64,000 nt of DNA from Tamlana carrageenivorans (GCF_002893765.1 NZ_CP025938.1:62001-126000), one strand, 5' to 3'. Shown: positions 26,945-35,484, counted from the stretch's first letter. Translations and numbers: made by a program. Notes: generated by a model from the letters alone, not told the origin.

Positions 26945-27754
26945 TCATTTAGATACCATTAAATGCTTCATGGTTTCGTAAGAAGACAGCTTTTTCACAC
27001 TATCGAGAAACACCTCGGCCGTAGGCAGATATTTACCTTCTTCAGGCCATTTGTTACCAATTTCGGGCTTTTCACTTGTTTTAAAGTCTTCAACCTCATC
27101 TAAGTAGGCCATATAAATATCTACAGTGCCCTTGGCATAAGCATTTAAAACAGCGACTGTTTCTTTATAGGTTAAGGAATCTTTTGGGTATTGCCAGGTG
27201 GTCGCTCCCATAACATCGCCTAACTTCCAATCGGTTTTTGTGGTTTGTGGATGTTTATTGTGACAGGTTACACAAGCATCGGCACTTGCTAAATCGGCAA
27301 ACATAGCGGTATGTAGCTTTTGTTCCTCATCATAAAAAAATTCTGGTTTCTGATCTTTTTTTATCTTCTGAAATAAATCGGCTTGTTTACCTTCAAATTT
27401 ATTAGCGGCATTTACGGGGAAATCCGACCCCAAATACAAGCCTAGTGGCACAGGACCTTTTCTAATACTTGAGGCCACACCTCTTAAAAACAGGGCTGGC
27501 AGTGGCCCTGCTTCCACATCATCCTTACGCCAATCTTCGTCAAACTTCATACCTTGAAGTTTTCCTTTACCAACAATGGCTTTGGTGTATAAGGTACGGG
27601 TAACATCGTTTTCTTTGGATACCATTTCTAAAACCTCATCTACAGCAAAGACTTTTTCTTCGCCAGCGGACTCCGATTTTTCCTCTGGAACACCACCACA
27701 AGAAACGATTAATACTGAAAAAAATAAAATAATATAGGTAGTTACTACTTTCAT
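26945..27754 (-). CDS. Tll0287-like (DUF3365) haem lipoprotein
   Basis: About 269 residues from the ATG at 27754, which places the lipoprotein signal (FFSVLIVSCGG, lipid Cys19) at the N-terminus and avoids overlap with the globin. A further upstream in-frame ATG at 27790 would bury the signal. The domain has a single c-type haem motif CVTCHNKHP (161-165) followed by W-K-L-G-D-V-M-G, the arrangement of DUF3365/Tll0287-like periplasmic sensors. Such domains bind haem and may sense redox state or small ligands. It is second in the globin operon, which suggests a periplasmic NO- or redox-related role. Confidence 0.82.
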   Translation of the reverse strand: MKVVTTYIILFFSVLIVSCGGVPEEKSESAGEEKVFAVDEVLEMVSKENDVTRTLYTKAIVGKGKLQGMKFDEDWRKDDVEAGPLPALFLRGVASSIRKGPVPLGLYLGSDFPVNAANKFEGKQADLFQKIKKDQKPEFFYDEEQKLHTAMFADLASADACVTCHNKHPQTTKTDWKLGDVMGATTWQYPKDSLTYKETVAVLNAYAKGTVDIYMAYLDEVEDFKTSEKPEIGNKWPEEGKYLPTAEVFLDSVKKLSSYETMKHLMVSK

Positions 27755-27773
27755 AAGCTCTAAGATTTGATGA

Positions 27774-28187
27774 TTAATAAGCGGCTTCAATCATAACTCC
27801 AGACATGGTACCATATACCGTTGCCCAGGCCGTTTTAACTTCGGGTGTAAAATCATCACCCAAACCAACAGCTAGCGTATCAAGAAGCGCTTCGCCAACC
27901 GTATTATAATGACTTGGTTTTACGTTATACCCGACATGACGTTTACCTAAATCCTTTAAAACAGGGATTAAGGCGTCTAAATTATTTAATCCAGCTACAG
28001 CAGCACCAAGCATGGTCATGAGCTTATTTCCCTGAGTACTCATAGCTTCTTTATCGCTTGGGAATAGTGGTTTTAATTGGGGATCCAATTCAAAAAGTTT
28101 CTTATAAAATATTTCGGCTGCAGTTGATGCAATTGGCTTCACTTTAGCAAAAGAATCTTGAACTAGTGTAATTGTTTTTGGTTCCAT
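27774..28187 (-). CDS. Single-domain bacterial globin (Vitreoscilla haemoglobin / flavohaemoglobin globin type)
   Basis: A 137-residue globin without a reductase domain. Proximal histidine is His84 in GKRHVGY. Tyr28 (EIFYKKLF) fits the B10 position of NO-dioxygenating flavohaemoglobins, and the segment PSHYNTVGEALLDTL matches the G-helix start. Expected activity is O2/NO binding and oxidation of NO to nitrate when supplied with electrons. It is first of five same-strand genes. Its promoter has an exact -7 box and the shared palindrome. Confidence 0.93.
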   Translation of the reverse strand: MEPKTITLVQDSFAKVKPIASTAAEIFYKKLFELDPQLKPLFPSDKEAMSTQGNKLMTMLGAAVAGLNNLDALIPVLKDLGKRHVGYNVKPSHYNTVGEALLDTLAVGLGDDFTPEVKTAWATVYGTMSGVMIEAAY

Positions 28188-28215
28188 ATTATATCGTTTG
28201 TTAGGTTAAATTAAT

Positions 28216-28231
28216 TAAGTATTAATACTTA
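28216..28231. promoter_or_regulatory. Shared palindromic operator, globin copy
   Basis: TAAGTATTAATACTTA, identical to the nrtA copy, 29-44 bases upstream of the globin start. Seven bases separate it from the -7 box, exactly as at nrtA. Confidence 0.75.
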
Positions 28232-28238
28232 TTTGAGA

Positions 28239-28246
28239 CAAATGTA
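28239..28246 (-). promoter_or_regulatory. -7 element of the globin operon promoter
   Basis: TACATTTG on the minus strand, an exact TAnnTTTG. As at nrtA, the element is preceded on this strand by ACTTATA and no TTG lies at -33. The shared layout argues for joint control of nitrate uptake and the globin operon. Confidence 0.62.
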
Positions 28247-28380
28247 TAAGTTGAAACCCTAAATTATTATGTGATATAACAGTAGAAAACCATCTTTTAT
28301 CACAGTATAAAAACTACGAAATCACAGTTTTTAACAGAAAACACCTATTTATGAGTTTATTAGAAGTAAAATTCAAAAAT

Positions 28381-29130
28381 CTAAGTATCTAAGAAGAAAT
28401 TGTGCTCACTAATCTCTTTTTTAAGTAATTGAGCATCATTGATACCTACTTTCTTACCTTGCGTGCTGATTAGCTTTTCTTTTTTCAGAGCTGAAAGTAC
28501 ACGAATAACTTGTTCTTCGGTAGTGCCTGCATAATCGGCATACTCCTTTCTGCTTAGTGGTAAGTTTATAAAACCACGGAGATCACCAAATTTTCTATGA
28601 ATATATAACAAGGTGTCAATAACACGCTCACGAACGGTCATTTGAGAAATAGACTTTACCTTGTTCTCACTACGGTTTAATTCATTGGCATAAAACAGCA
28701 TCATATCATAGGCAAACGAAGGATTTTCAAGCAAGGCTTCCTGAAGTACATCCTTTGAAAAATAGCACAAAACCGTATCTTTTAAAGCAATAGCTCCAAT
28801 AGAATAATACTCTTCGGTACCAAAACCACGATGACCAACAATCTCGCCTTCCTTTGCAAAACGTACGATTTGTTCCCTTCCGTTTATACCCGTTCTAAAC
28901 ACTTTAACAACACCTTTCAAAATAAAAAACAGACCATTTACAGGAGCGCCTTCCATAACAAATTGCTGCCCCTTTTTACATCTTAAGGTACTTTTGCTTT
29001 TAATATATTCAGCAGCTTTATTGGCTCGTAAACTTCTATGAATAATACAGTTCGTGTTTTCACATGAAACGCACGAAACATCACTAAGTGATTTATTTTT
29101 TGAATGTGCATGTGAAGATGTTAATGACAT
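28381..29130 (-). CDS. Crp/Fnr-family transcriptional regulator with N-terminal cysteines
   Basis: A 249-residue regulator. N-terminal Cys20-x2-Cys23-x4-Cys28 (SCVSCENTNC) plus Cys51 could hold an FNR-like iron-sulfur cluster. A cyclic-nucleotide-type beta-roll (about 45-140), a dimerisation helix (FAYDMMLFYANELNRSENKV) and a winged helix follow. The recognition segment GTTEEQVIRVLSALKKE has the E-x3-R pattern of FNR. It sits between the globin operon and the nap operon and carries the shared palindrome in its own promoter, so it probably regulates this block and is itself controlled. Ligand (O2, NO or redox) not determinable here. Confidence 0.9.
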   Translation of the reverse strand: MSLTSSHAHSKNKSLSDVSCVSCENTNCIIHRSLRANKAAEYIKSKSTLRCKKGQQFVMEGAPVNGLFFILKGVVKVFRTGINGREQIVRFAKEGEIVGHRGFGTEEYYSIGAIALKDTVLCYFSKDVLQEALLENPSFAYDMMLFYANELNRSENKVKSISQMTVRERVIDTLLYIHRKFGDLRGFINLPLSRKEYADYAGTTEEQVIRVLSALKKEKLISTQGKKVGINDAQLLKKEISEHNFFLDT

Positions 29131-29155
29131 AGAAATCTAATATTCTATTCAAAAA

Positions 29156-29171
29156 TAAGTAATAATACTTA
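29156..29171. promoter_or_regulatory. Shared palindromic operator, crp/fnr copy
   Basis: TAAGTAATAATACTTA matches the nrtA/globin 16-mer at 15 of 16 bases, 26-41 bases before the regulator start. CAA follows at the same offset (29179) where the other two promoters have CAAATnTA, but the rest of the -7 box is not conserved. An adjoining AATACTTAGTATT dyad overlaps it. Confidence 0.65.
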
Positions 29172-29204
29172 GTATTATCAACCGTGTCTTTATTTTTAAG
29201 AGTA

Positions 29205-29244
29205 TAACAAAAAACACCAATCGAAATTATTCAATTGATGTTTT
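29205..29244 (-). terminator. Terminator of the nap operon
   Basis: On the minus strand AAAACATCAATTGAA pairs with TTCGATTGGTGTTTT (two G-U pairs) and ends TTTTTTG, 23 bases after the NrfD-like gene. The mismatches on plus become wobble pairs on minus, so the direction is clear. Confidence 0.72.
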
Positions 29245-29266
29245 AGATGCTTTATTTTCAGAAATA

Positions 29267-30499
29267 TCAAACGTTTTTACTTTTTCCTTTGTACCTCAAC
29301 TCGCCTAATTCAATACCAATAGCTGTTTTTGCAAGAATAGTAAATACAAAAGCTCCCATAGCCCAAATTCCTAAAGTCACACCTATTTCAATACCGGTTG
29401 GGGTGTATTCCACTATTTTTCCATAAGGCCCAGGAATAAACCCTGGCACAATTAAACCAAAGCCTTTTTCAATCCAAATGGCAATAAAAAGAATAAAACA
29501 ACAAAAGAATAACACTTTAAAGTTATTTCTGAGTTTATGGAAAGTTAATAATACCGTGGCTAGAACATTAAGCGGAATGGCCGTCCAAATCCAAGGTAAC
29601 AGGGCATCTTTCCCATGCAATCCGAAGAATAAATAATAAGCACTTTCACTGTGGTGCGTAGGTGCATAAAACTCTTTAAACAGCTCGGAAACTAACATAA
29701 TTAAATTGATTTGAGCAGCTACAGTAACCACCATAGCTATTTTTCGAAGGGTTTTATCTTGCACTTTAAATGCGGTGAAACTTCTAATAATAGCCAAAAC
29801 TAAAATAATGAGTGCTGGCCCTGCAGCAAAAGCCGATGCTAAGAATCGCGGTCCTAAAAGCGCATTATTCCAAAAGGGACGCGCTTGCAAACCTTGATAT
29901 AAAAAGGCGGTAACTAAGTGAATTCCAACTGCCCAAAATACCGATAAAATGGCCCCAGGTACGTAAACACTAGACTTTGCTTCCTTACCTTGATAATGTC
30001 TAAATAAAATATAAAGCGGAATGGTAATATTTAAAAACAGGTAACCATTAAGCACGATAACGTCCCATGTGAGCATGGAATTGGGAAAATTAAACACACC
30101 TATTCCGGGAATCATATGCCATAATACTGATGGTCCTCCCATATCGGCCACCACAAAGGCCAAACACATAATTAATGCTGCCACCGCAAGCCCCTCTCCA
30201 ATTAAAACGGCTTGTTTAAAATCTACATCATGTAAAACATAAGTGGGCATAACAAGCATGACTGCGGCCGCGGCAACCCCTACTAAAAAGGTAAAATTAG
30301 AAATATACAAGCCCCAACTTACCCGATCGCTCATCCCAGTAACACTTAAGCCCTCGGACAACTGAATAGAGTAACAATACATCCCTAGCAACATCACAAA
30401 GGTTAATGCCCCCATCCAAATATGATATCGTAAAGAACCCCGCGTGATGGTCGCTAGACTATCCTTAACTAAACTTCTAAAAACTTTAAATGCACTCAT
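29267..30499 (-). CDS. NrfD/PsrC-family quinol dehydrogenase membrane subunit
   Basis: A 410-residue integral membrane protein with about ten hydrophobic helices. It oxidises quinol and passes electrons to the partner ferredoxin-like subunit encoded 148 bases upstream. NrfD-type features include the early WGLYISNFTFLVGVAAAAVML segment, MGGPSVLWHMIPGIGVFNFPNSMLTWDVIVLNGY and LGPRFLASAFAAGPALIIL. Last gene of the nap operon, followed by a terminator. It replaces the NapC or NapGH module used by proteobacterial Nap systems. Confidence 0.9.
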   Translation of the reverse strand: MSAFKVFRSLVKDSLATITRGSLRYHIWMGALTFVMLLGMYCYSIQLSEGLSVTGMSDRVSWGLYISNFTFLVGVAAAAVMLVMPTYVLHDVDFKQAVLIGEGLAVAALIMCLAFVVADMGGPSVLWHMIPGIGVFNFPNSMLTWDVIVLNGYLFLNITIPLYILFRHYQGKEAKSSVYVPGAILSVFWAVGIHLVTAFLYQGLQARPFWNNALLGPRFLASAFAAGPALIILVLAIIRSFTAFKVQDKTLRKIAMVVTVAAQINLIMLVSELFKEFYAPTHHSESAYYLFFGLHGKDALLPWIWTAIPLNVLATVLLTFHKLRNNFKVLFFCCFILFIAIWIEKGFGLIVPGFIPGPYGKIVEYTPTGIEIGVTLGIWAMGAFVFTILAKTAIGIELGELRYKGKSKNV

Positions 30500-30522
30500 G
30501 TTTTTAATTATACTTTATTAAA

Positions 30523-30650
30523 TGTTTATTCGTTTAATCGTTTATTTGTTTAATCGACTCTGCTCTATTATTTTTTTAGTGAATGTTTATTGCTTAAACC
30601 GACGTATTCGATTAAACAGTTCAACAATTAAACGATTCCACAACACTCTA
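30523..30650. repeat. REP-like GTTTAATCG/CGATTAAAC element, copy 2
   Basis: TGTTTATTCGTTTAATCG, then TTTATTTGTTTAATCGACTC, and in inverse orientation CGATTAAACAGTTCAAC followed by AATTAAACGATTCCAC. The right part matches copy 1. It fills most of the spacer between the NrfC-like and NrfD-like genes. Confidence 0.6.
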
Positions 30651-31793
30651 ATCCATGAAATACCAGAACTTCGGTTCTGTTCCTAAATCTTCTTTTAATC
30701 GAAATACTTTTTTATTTTCTAAAACCCATCGAATGGTACTTTTAGGATCTAATAAATTTCCAAAGACACGCGCTCCTGTTGGACAAGCTTCAACACAAGC
30801 TGGATTTTTACCTGCACGCGAACGTTGCACACAAAACGTACATTTTTCCATAACACCTTTTTTACGCATACGATTCCCTAAATAGTGCTGATTGTGATTA
30901 ACCTCTTCCTCTGGCACTTCTGGTTTACTCCAATTAAATCGGCGGCCATCGTAAGGACAAGCAGCCATACAGTAGCGACACCCAACACACCAGTCGTAAT
31001 CAATAACCACTAAACCATCATCTTCGCGCCAAGTGGCTTGTACAGGGCATACCTCAACACAAGGTGGATTATCGCAATGAAAACACTGGGTTCCCATATA
31101 AAAGTGCCCTTCGGCAGGTACTTCATGATAATAATTATCGTCGGCTTCATTAAAATTAAACCCTTGACCATCTTTCATTTCATGAATTCGAATGTATTGC
31201 ATTTCCGAGTTACGGTCTTGATTGTTTTCTTCAACACAAGCATTCACACAATCCATATACCCTTGGCACTTTGAAATATTAAAAGCATAGCCAAACAAAA
31301 CATCTTCTTCGGCATTTTTTGAAGACATGCTTAAGTTTTTACCAGTACGAAGTTCATAAGAACGCATCAAACGATCGACCGTAGCACTTTTTTCATCATC
31401 CGACATTAACTTATAATTCCCTTTAAACTGCTCTTCCCAGTCTATTTGCGCCTTTTCCTTATTTTCATCACCACTAATAACACTACACGATGTACTTACG
31501 GCTCCTGCACCAATTAACAAACTCGCCGTTAACTTTTTAAAGGCTGTACGTCTATCCATTTTCACATCAAAAACCTGATCGAACCCATCTTTTTTAGTTT
31601 CTTCACCAATGGACGCGTTTATGGCAGCTTCGGCAAACTCTTGGTCTGTCATTTGATTAACATCCGGCTCCTGACGCCCTTTAGCCTCATGAGAACCGCA
31701 CCCCCCTGACGTTTTACCGCAACCACAAGCGCCAGACGATTTTTCGTTATTTCTACCGAAATTTAAAGAATACCATTTTTTGTTAGTGCTCAT
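30648..31793 (-). CDS. NrfC-like 4Fe-4S electron-transfer subunit
   Basis: A 381-residue ferredoxin-like protein with four cysteine clusters: C176-x5-C182-x3-C186, C237-x2-C240-x4-C245-x3-C249, C269-x2-C272-x2-C275-x3-C279 and C318-x2-C321-x11-C333-x3-C337, which ligate four 4Fe-4S centres. It has an internal twin-arginine segment MDRRTAFKKL (79-88) leading to a hydrophobic stretch and lipobox-like STSC103, preceded by an 80-residue extension that includes a Cys/Gly cluster (GACGCG and GGCG). Partner of the NrfD-like subunit; passes electrons from quinol towards NapA or the multihaem cytochromes. Confidence 0.9.
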   Translation of the reverse strand: MSTNKKWYSLNFGRNNEKSSGACGCGKTSGGCGSHEAKGRQEPDVNQMTDQEFAEAAINASIGEETKKDGFDQVFDVKMDRRTAFKKLTASLLIGAGAVSTSCSVISGDENKEKAQIDWEEQFKGNYKLMSDDEKSATVDRLMRSYELRTGKNLSMSSKNAEEDVLFGYAFNISKCQGYMDCVNACVEENNQDRNSEMQYIRIHEMKDGQGFNFNEADDNYYHEVPAEGHFYMGTQCFHCDNPPCVEVCPVQATWREDDGLVVIDYDWCVGCRYCMAACPYDGRRFNWSKPEVPEEEVNHNQHYLGNRMRKKGVMEKCTFCVQRSRAGKNPACVEACPTGARVFGNLLDPKSTIRWVLENKKVFRLKEDLGTEPKFWYFMD

Positions 31794-31832
31794 AATTTAA
31801 ATGTTTTTTGTAATCCTTGTTTGGTTCGTTTA

Positions 31833-32441
31833 TTATTTACGTTCTTCGTCTACGGTGGTATTAAAACGCGCTGGCCACCTAGAATCGAAGTGTGGTTTGT
31901 GTGGGTTATGACAATTTACACAGGTCATTGCGGCTCTTGGCGGTGCCCAACCTCCAAGGCGTTTACCATGCGCACCACCTTTCCAATCTTCAAATTGCTT
32001 GGTGTGACATTGGCTACACAATTGATAACTTTTATTAAAATCGACGTCTCTCCCTGTTAAACTTTTTAACTCATTCATGTTATCGGGATTATGACAAGTC
32101 ACACAATTCATAGTATTTTCATTGGCATGAACTATTTTAATATCCCAGTGTGCTTTTTTCATGCCTTCACTATGCATGTCCTCTAAAGGTTTCGAATGAC
32201 ATTCGGTACAAGCATAAGATCGAATTTGCCCCTTACGTTCGGGTATTAAAAAGGTATGTTCACCTTCTGTAATTTCTATCATATCCATATCTTCCAAATA
32301 TTTTTCAGATGAAATGGAAGTCCCCTTATAATGTTCACCTTCCGCATTTATCTTTTCGATAACCCCATGATACTCTCCTTCTCCATGTTTACAGGAAAAA
32401 AAGCAGATTAAAAAAACAAAGCTTAAAAGGATTCTATTCAT
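31833..32441 (-). CDS. Tetrahaem cytochrome c lipoprotein
   Basis: About 202 residues from the ATG at 32441, chosen because it gives a lipoprotein signal (FLICFFSC, lipid Cys17) and avoids extending into the upstream gene. A start seven codons earlier is possible. Four CXXCH haem sites lie at 78-82 (CTECH), 113-117 (CVTCH), 142-146 (CSQCH) and 174-178 (CVNCH). It lies between the NapB-like gene and the NrfC-like gene and is expected to relay electrons to the NapA complex from the periplasmic membrane face. Not assigned to a named Nap subunit. Confidence 0.82.
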   Translation of the reverse strand: MNRILLSFVFLICFFSCKHGEGEYHGVIEKINAEGEHYKGTSISSEKYLEDMDMIEITEGEHTFLIPERKGQIRSYACTECHSKPLEDMHSEGMKKAHWDIKIVHANENTMNCVTCHNPDNMNELKSLTGRDVDFNKSYQLCSQCHTKQFEDWKGGAHGKRLGGWAPPRAAMTCVNCHNPHKPHFDSRWPARFNTTVDEERK

Positions 32442-32448
32442 AATATAT

Positions 32449-33147
32449 TTATTGCATGTCATGAGTATTCGCTCTTTTAAAAGTTCCTATATCGGTCATT
32501 TCTTTGTTGTTAGGTACGTGACATTGTCTACAATTAATCCGCTCGGGATGCGTAACTCTTATTTCCTTAGGTGCACCAGGTCCAGCATGACAGGACAAAC
32601 AATTTTCATGCATTTGAATTTGATGTGGAATAATTGGCGGACTCCCAGTTAGGGCATTGTTAACACCAACAGCAGGTGCTTTCACCTTTTCAAAATGATT
32701 AGGTTTGAATACCTTTTCTGTTTTTTGAGCTACATGACATTGTCTACAATTCACCATTTCTGGATGCGGCGTCACCGGAGCATAAGCTGAAAATTTATCG
32801 ACATAACCACCGTTTTGGTGACATTTTAAACACACATCCTCTCCCATACTACGCTCGATAGCAACAGGGTGCGGAATACTTGGAGGCGCCCCGTGAAAAG
32901 CTCTATTATCATAATAATCTTCTATAGACCTTTGGTGGGTTTCATCTATAGGCATATTGGCATAATCTAAAGCAAACTCGGCGCGTTTAAAAACACCTGT
33001 TTCCGAAGGAATAGCCGTTATATGCTCATTGGTTTCAAGAGGAATGTAAGCCTCTTCAAGACCAGCTCTATAACTATGCCCCCAAATAGCTATAAAGGCT
33101 ACAAAGAGCAGAACGAAAAACGATATGATACCTAACCTTTTTCTCAT
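32449..33147 (-). CDS. NapB-like cytochrome c with duplicated di-haem module
   Basis: A 232-residue protein with an N-terminal membrane anchor (about 5-23). It contains two NapB-type modules in tandem. Module one has PPSIPHPVAIE, CLKCH (106-110), VTPHPEMVNCRQCH (haem 134-138). Module two has PPIIPHQIQM, CLSCH (183-187), VTHPERINCRQCH (206-210). NapB, the small electron-donor subunit of periplasmic nitrate reductase, normally has one such module with two haems; here there are four haems. It starts 2 bases after napA ends and is presumably NapA's direct partner. Confidence 0.85.
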   Translation of the reverse strand: MRKRLGIISFFVLLFVAFIAIWGHSYRAGLEEAYIPLETNEHITAIPSETGVFKRAEFALDYANMPIDETHQRSIEDYYDNRAFHGAPPSIPHPVAIERSMGEDVCLKCHQNGGYVDKFSAYAPVTPHPEMVNCRQCHVAQKTEKVFKPNHFEKVKAPAVGVNNALTGSPPIIPHQIQMHENCLSCHAGPGAPKEIRVTHPERINCRQCHVPNNKEMTDIGTFKRANTHDMQ

Positions 33148-33149
33148 GA

Positions 33150-35477
33150 CTAAGCTTTTTCAACTTTAACAGCACATTTTTTATAATCGGGTTCTTTAGA
33201 AATCGGACAAAAAGCATCTAAAGTCACATCGTTAATCAGCATATTTTCATCAAAAAACGGCACAAAAACCTGCCCTTTTGTTGGCAAACCTCTTTCGTTA
33301 ATAGAAGCTGGTAAAACACAAGAGCCACGTCGTGATGTGACTTTTAATTTTTCACCATTAACAATCCCTAAACGGGCAGCATCATCGGGATGCAGTTCCA
33401 CATAAGCATGTGGCATAGCTTTATGCAATACGGGTATTCGGCGGGTCATGGAGCCTGTATGCCAATGCTCTATAACACGTCCTGTATTTAACCAGAAAGG
33501 ATATTCGTTATCTGGAACTTCTGGAGCGGGCTCATAAGGGCGTTGCCAAATAACGGCTCGACCATCTGGTTTTCCGTAAAAATCGAAATCTTTTTTAGGG
33601 TCGCAAGCCGGGTCGTACTTAGAATTAAAGCGCCATTGTGTCGATTTACCTTCTACGTATGGCCAAATAACTCCCGATTCTCTTTTAAGAACCTCTAAAG
33701 GTGCCATACCGTGTTTTGCACCTTCGTGAAACTGTCTATATTCGTTAAAAATCTCTTCAACATGATTCTCCCGGCTATATGGAAATAAATCCCCATAACC
33801 CATGCGTTTGGCAACTTCAATAAACATCCAAGCATCAGGAGTTGTTTCACCAGGACCATCAACCATTTTATCCCAATGTTGTGTTCTGCGTTCCGAATTT
33901 CCATAAAGACCGCTTTTTTCGATATGCCAACAAGCAGGCAGAATTACATCGGCCACATCAGAAGTTGGTGTAGGAAACACGTCGGAGACCACCACAAAAC
34001 AAGATTTTTGCTCCATGCCTGGACGGTAACGACTGGTTTTTGGCAAGGACACTAAAGGATTGGTAGCCTGAGTCCAAATGAACTTAATATCGCCGCGGTC
34101 TACCGCTCTAAACATTTCGGTGGCATGGTATGTTGGTTTGGACGGAATTCTTTCAACCGGCACCTTCCATATTTTCGCTGCTAAAGCTCTATCTTTAGCG
34201 TTGGTTACTACGCCATGCGGTAATTTATGGGTAAATGTACCAACCTCTCTAGCGGTACCACAGGCCGACGGTTGCCCTGTTAAGGAAAACGGACCATTGC
34301 CAGGCTGAGAAATTTTCCCCGTAAGTAAATGAATATTATACACTAAATTATTCATCCATGTCCCACGCGTGTGTTGATTCATACCCATACACCAATACGA
34401 CACGATTTTAGTATTTGGGTTGCCATAAATATGTGCCAAATACTTAATATCTTTCACTGATACTTTGGAGTATTTCGCAACTTTTTCTGGTGTATAATCC
34501 TCTAAAAACGTTTTATAATCTTCAAAATCGATTTTAGTTGGCTTATCGGAAAAAGCGTAGTTATCTTCTAACCCATACCCCATATTGGTTAAGCCCTTGC
34601 TGAAATTCACATGATTATCTACAAAAGCTCTATTAACCCAACCGTTATTAATAATCTCATAACAAATTGCGTTAGCAACAGCTAAATCGGTTTGAGGCTC
34701 AAACAATATAGATCTATCGGAGGCCATACTAGAACGTGTTGTTCTGGTGGCAAAATCGATAATCTTAGCACCTCTTCTATTTTTCTCTTCTAACATTCTT
34801 GAGAACAATACAGGGTGCATTTCTGCCATATTATTACCCCAAGTGATAAAATAATCGGCGTGATCGATATCTTCATAGCAGCCCATAGGCTCATCGGCAC
34901 CAAAAGAGGTTAAAAACCCCGTAACAGCACTTGCCATGCATAATCGCGCATTGCAGTCTAGGTTATTAGTCCCTATTGCACCTTTCATGAGTTTTGAAGC
35001 CACATAACCTTCGGGAATGGTAGATTGTCCAGAGGTATACATAGCCACAGCATCTTTACCATGTTTATCCATGGTTTCTTTCATTTTATTAGCCACGATA
35101 TCCAAAGCTTCATCTAAAGGTGTTTGAACATATTTTCCATTTTTCTTTACCAAGGCGTGCGTTAACCGATCTTCGGCCTGAATACACATAATTTGATGAT
35201 ACCCCTTTACACATAACAAACCCTTATTCACAGCCGAATTGGGGTCGCCTTTTACAGCAACAGCTTTACCCTTATCAACACCAACCAAGACACCACAACC
35301 TACACCACAAAAGCGACAAGGTCCCTTTTTCCATTCCAAATCGCCACCTTCTGGCAAATTCTTTTCCTGTTCATCGGCAAAAATAATTCCAGGGAACATC
35401 GTAGCTGCAGCAGTCATGGCCGACATGATGGCCATTTTTTTAATAAATTTTCGTCGGTTTAATAAAGTATCATGCAT
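33150..35477 (-). CDS. napA: Periplasmic nitrate reductase catalytic subunit
   Basis: A 775-residue molybdopterin oxidoreductase reducing nitrate to nitrite. Tat signal NRRKFIKKM (twin Arg 8-9). 4Fe-4S ligands Cys54, Cys57, Cys61 and Cys89. Mo-ligating Cys180 in ARLCMAS, as in NapA. bis-MGD-binding blocks include YFITWGNNMAEMHPV, GNGPFSLTGQPSACGTAREVG and the C-terminal FWLNTGRVIEHWHTGSMTRR. Translocated folded after cofactor insertion, helped by NapD encoded just upstream. The cofactor genes lie directly across the divergent promoter. Confidence 0.95.
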   Translation of the reverse strand: MHDTLLNRRKFIKKMAIMSAMTAAATMFPGIIFADEQEKNLPEGGDLEWKKGPCRFCGVGCGVLVGVDKGKAVAVKGDPNSAVNKGLLCVKGYHQIMCIQAEDRLTHALVKKNGKYVQTPLDEALDIVANKMKETMDKHGKDAVAMYTSGQSTIPEGYVASKLMKGAIGTNNLDCNARLCMASAVTGFLTSFGADEPMGCYEDIDHADYFITWGNNMAEMHPVLFSRMLEEKNRRGAKIIDFATRTTRSSMASDRSILFEPQTDLAVANAICYEIINNGWVNRAFVDNHVNFSKGLTNMGYGLEDNYAFSDKPTKIDFEDYKTFLEDYTPEKVAKYSKVSVKDIKYLAHIYGNPNTKIVSYWCMGMNQHTRGTWMNNLVYNIHLLTGKISQPGNGPFSLTGQPSACGTAREVGTFTHKLPHGVVTNAKDRALAAKIWKVPVERIPSKPTYHATEMFRAVDRGDIKFIWTQATNPLVSLPKTSRYRPGMEQKSCFVVVSDVFPTPTSDVADVILPACWHIEKSGLYGNSERRTQHWDKMVDGPGETTPDAWMFIEVAKRMGYGDLFPYSRENHVEEIFNEYRQFHEGAKHGMAPLEVLKRESGVIWPYVEGKSTQWRFNSKYDPACDPKKDFDFYGKPDGRAVIWQRPYEPAPEVPDNEYPFWLNTGRVIEHWHTGSMTRRIPVLHKAMPHAYVELHPDDAARLGIVNGEKLKVTSRRGSCVLPASINERGLPTKGQVFVPFFDENMLINDVTLDAFCPISKEPDYKKCAVKVEKA

Positions 35478-35484
35478 AATACAA

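Noticed and set aside
27754..27790. Upstream ATG at 27790 for the Tll0287-like lipoprotein
   Set aside because: It would overlap the globin gene and put twelve polar residues before the signal peptide; the ATG at 27754 gives a standard lipoprotein start.
33150..35477. Formate dehydrogenase or assimilatory NasA
   Set aside because: The Tat signal, Cys180 in ARLCMAS, adjacent NapD and NapB-like proteins fit NapA; NasA is not exported and lacks these partners.
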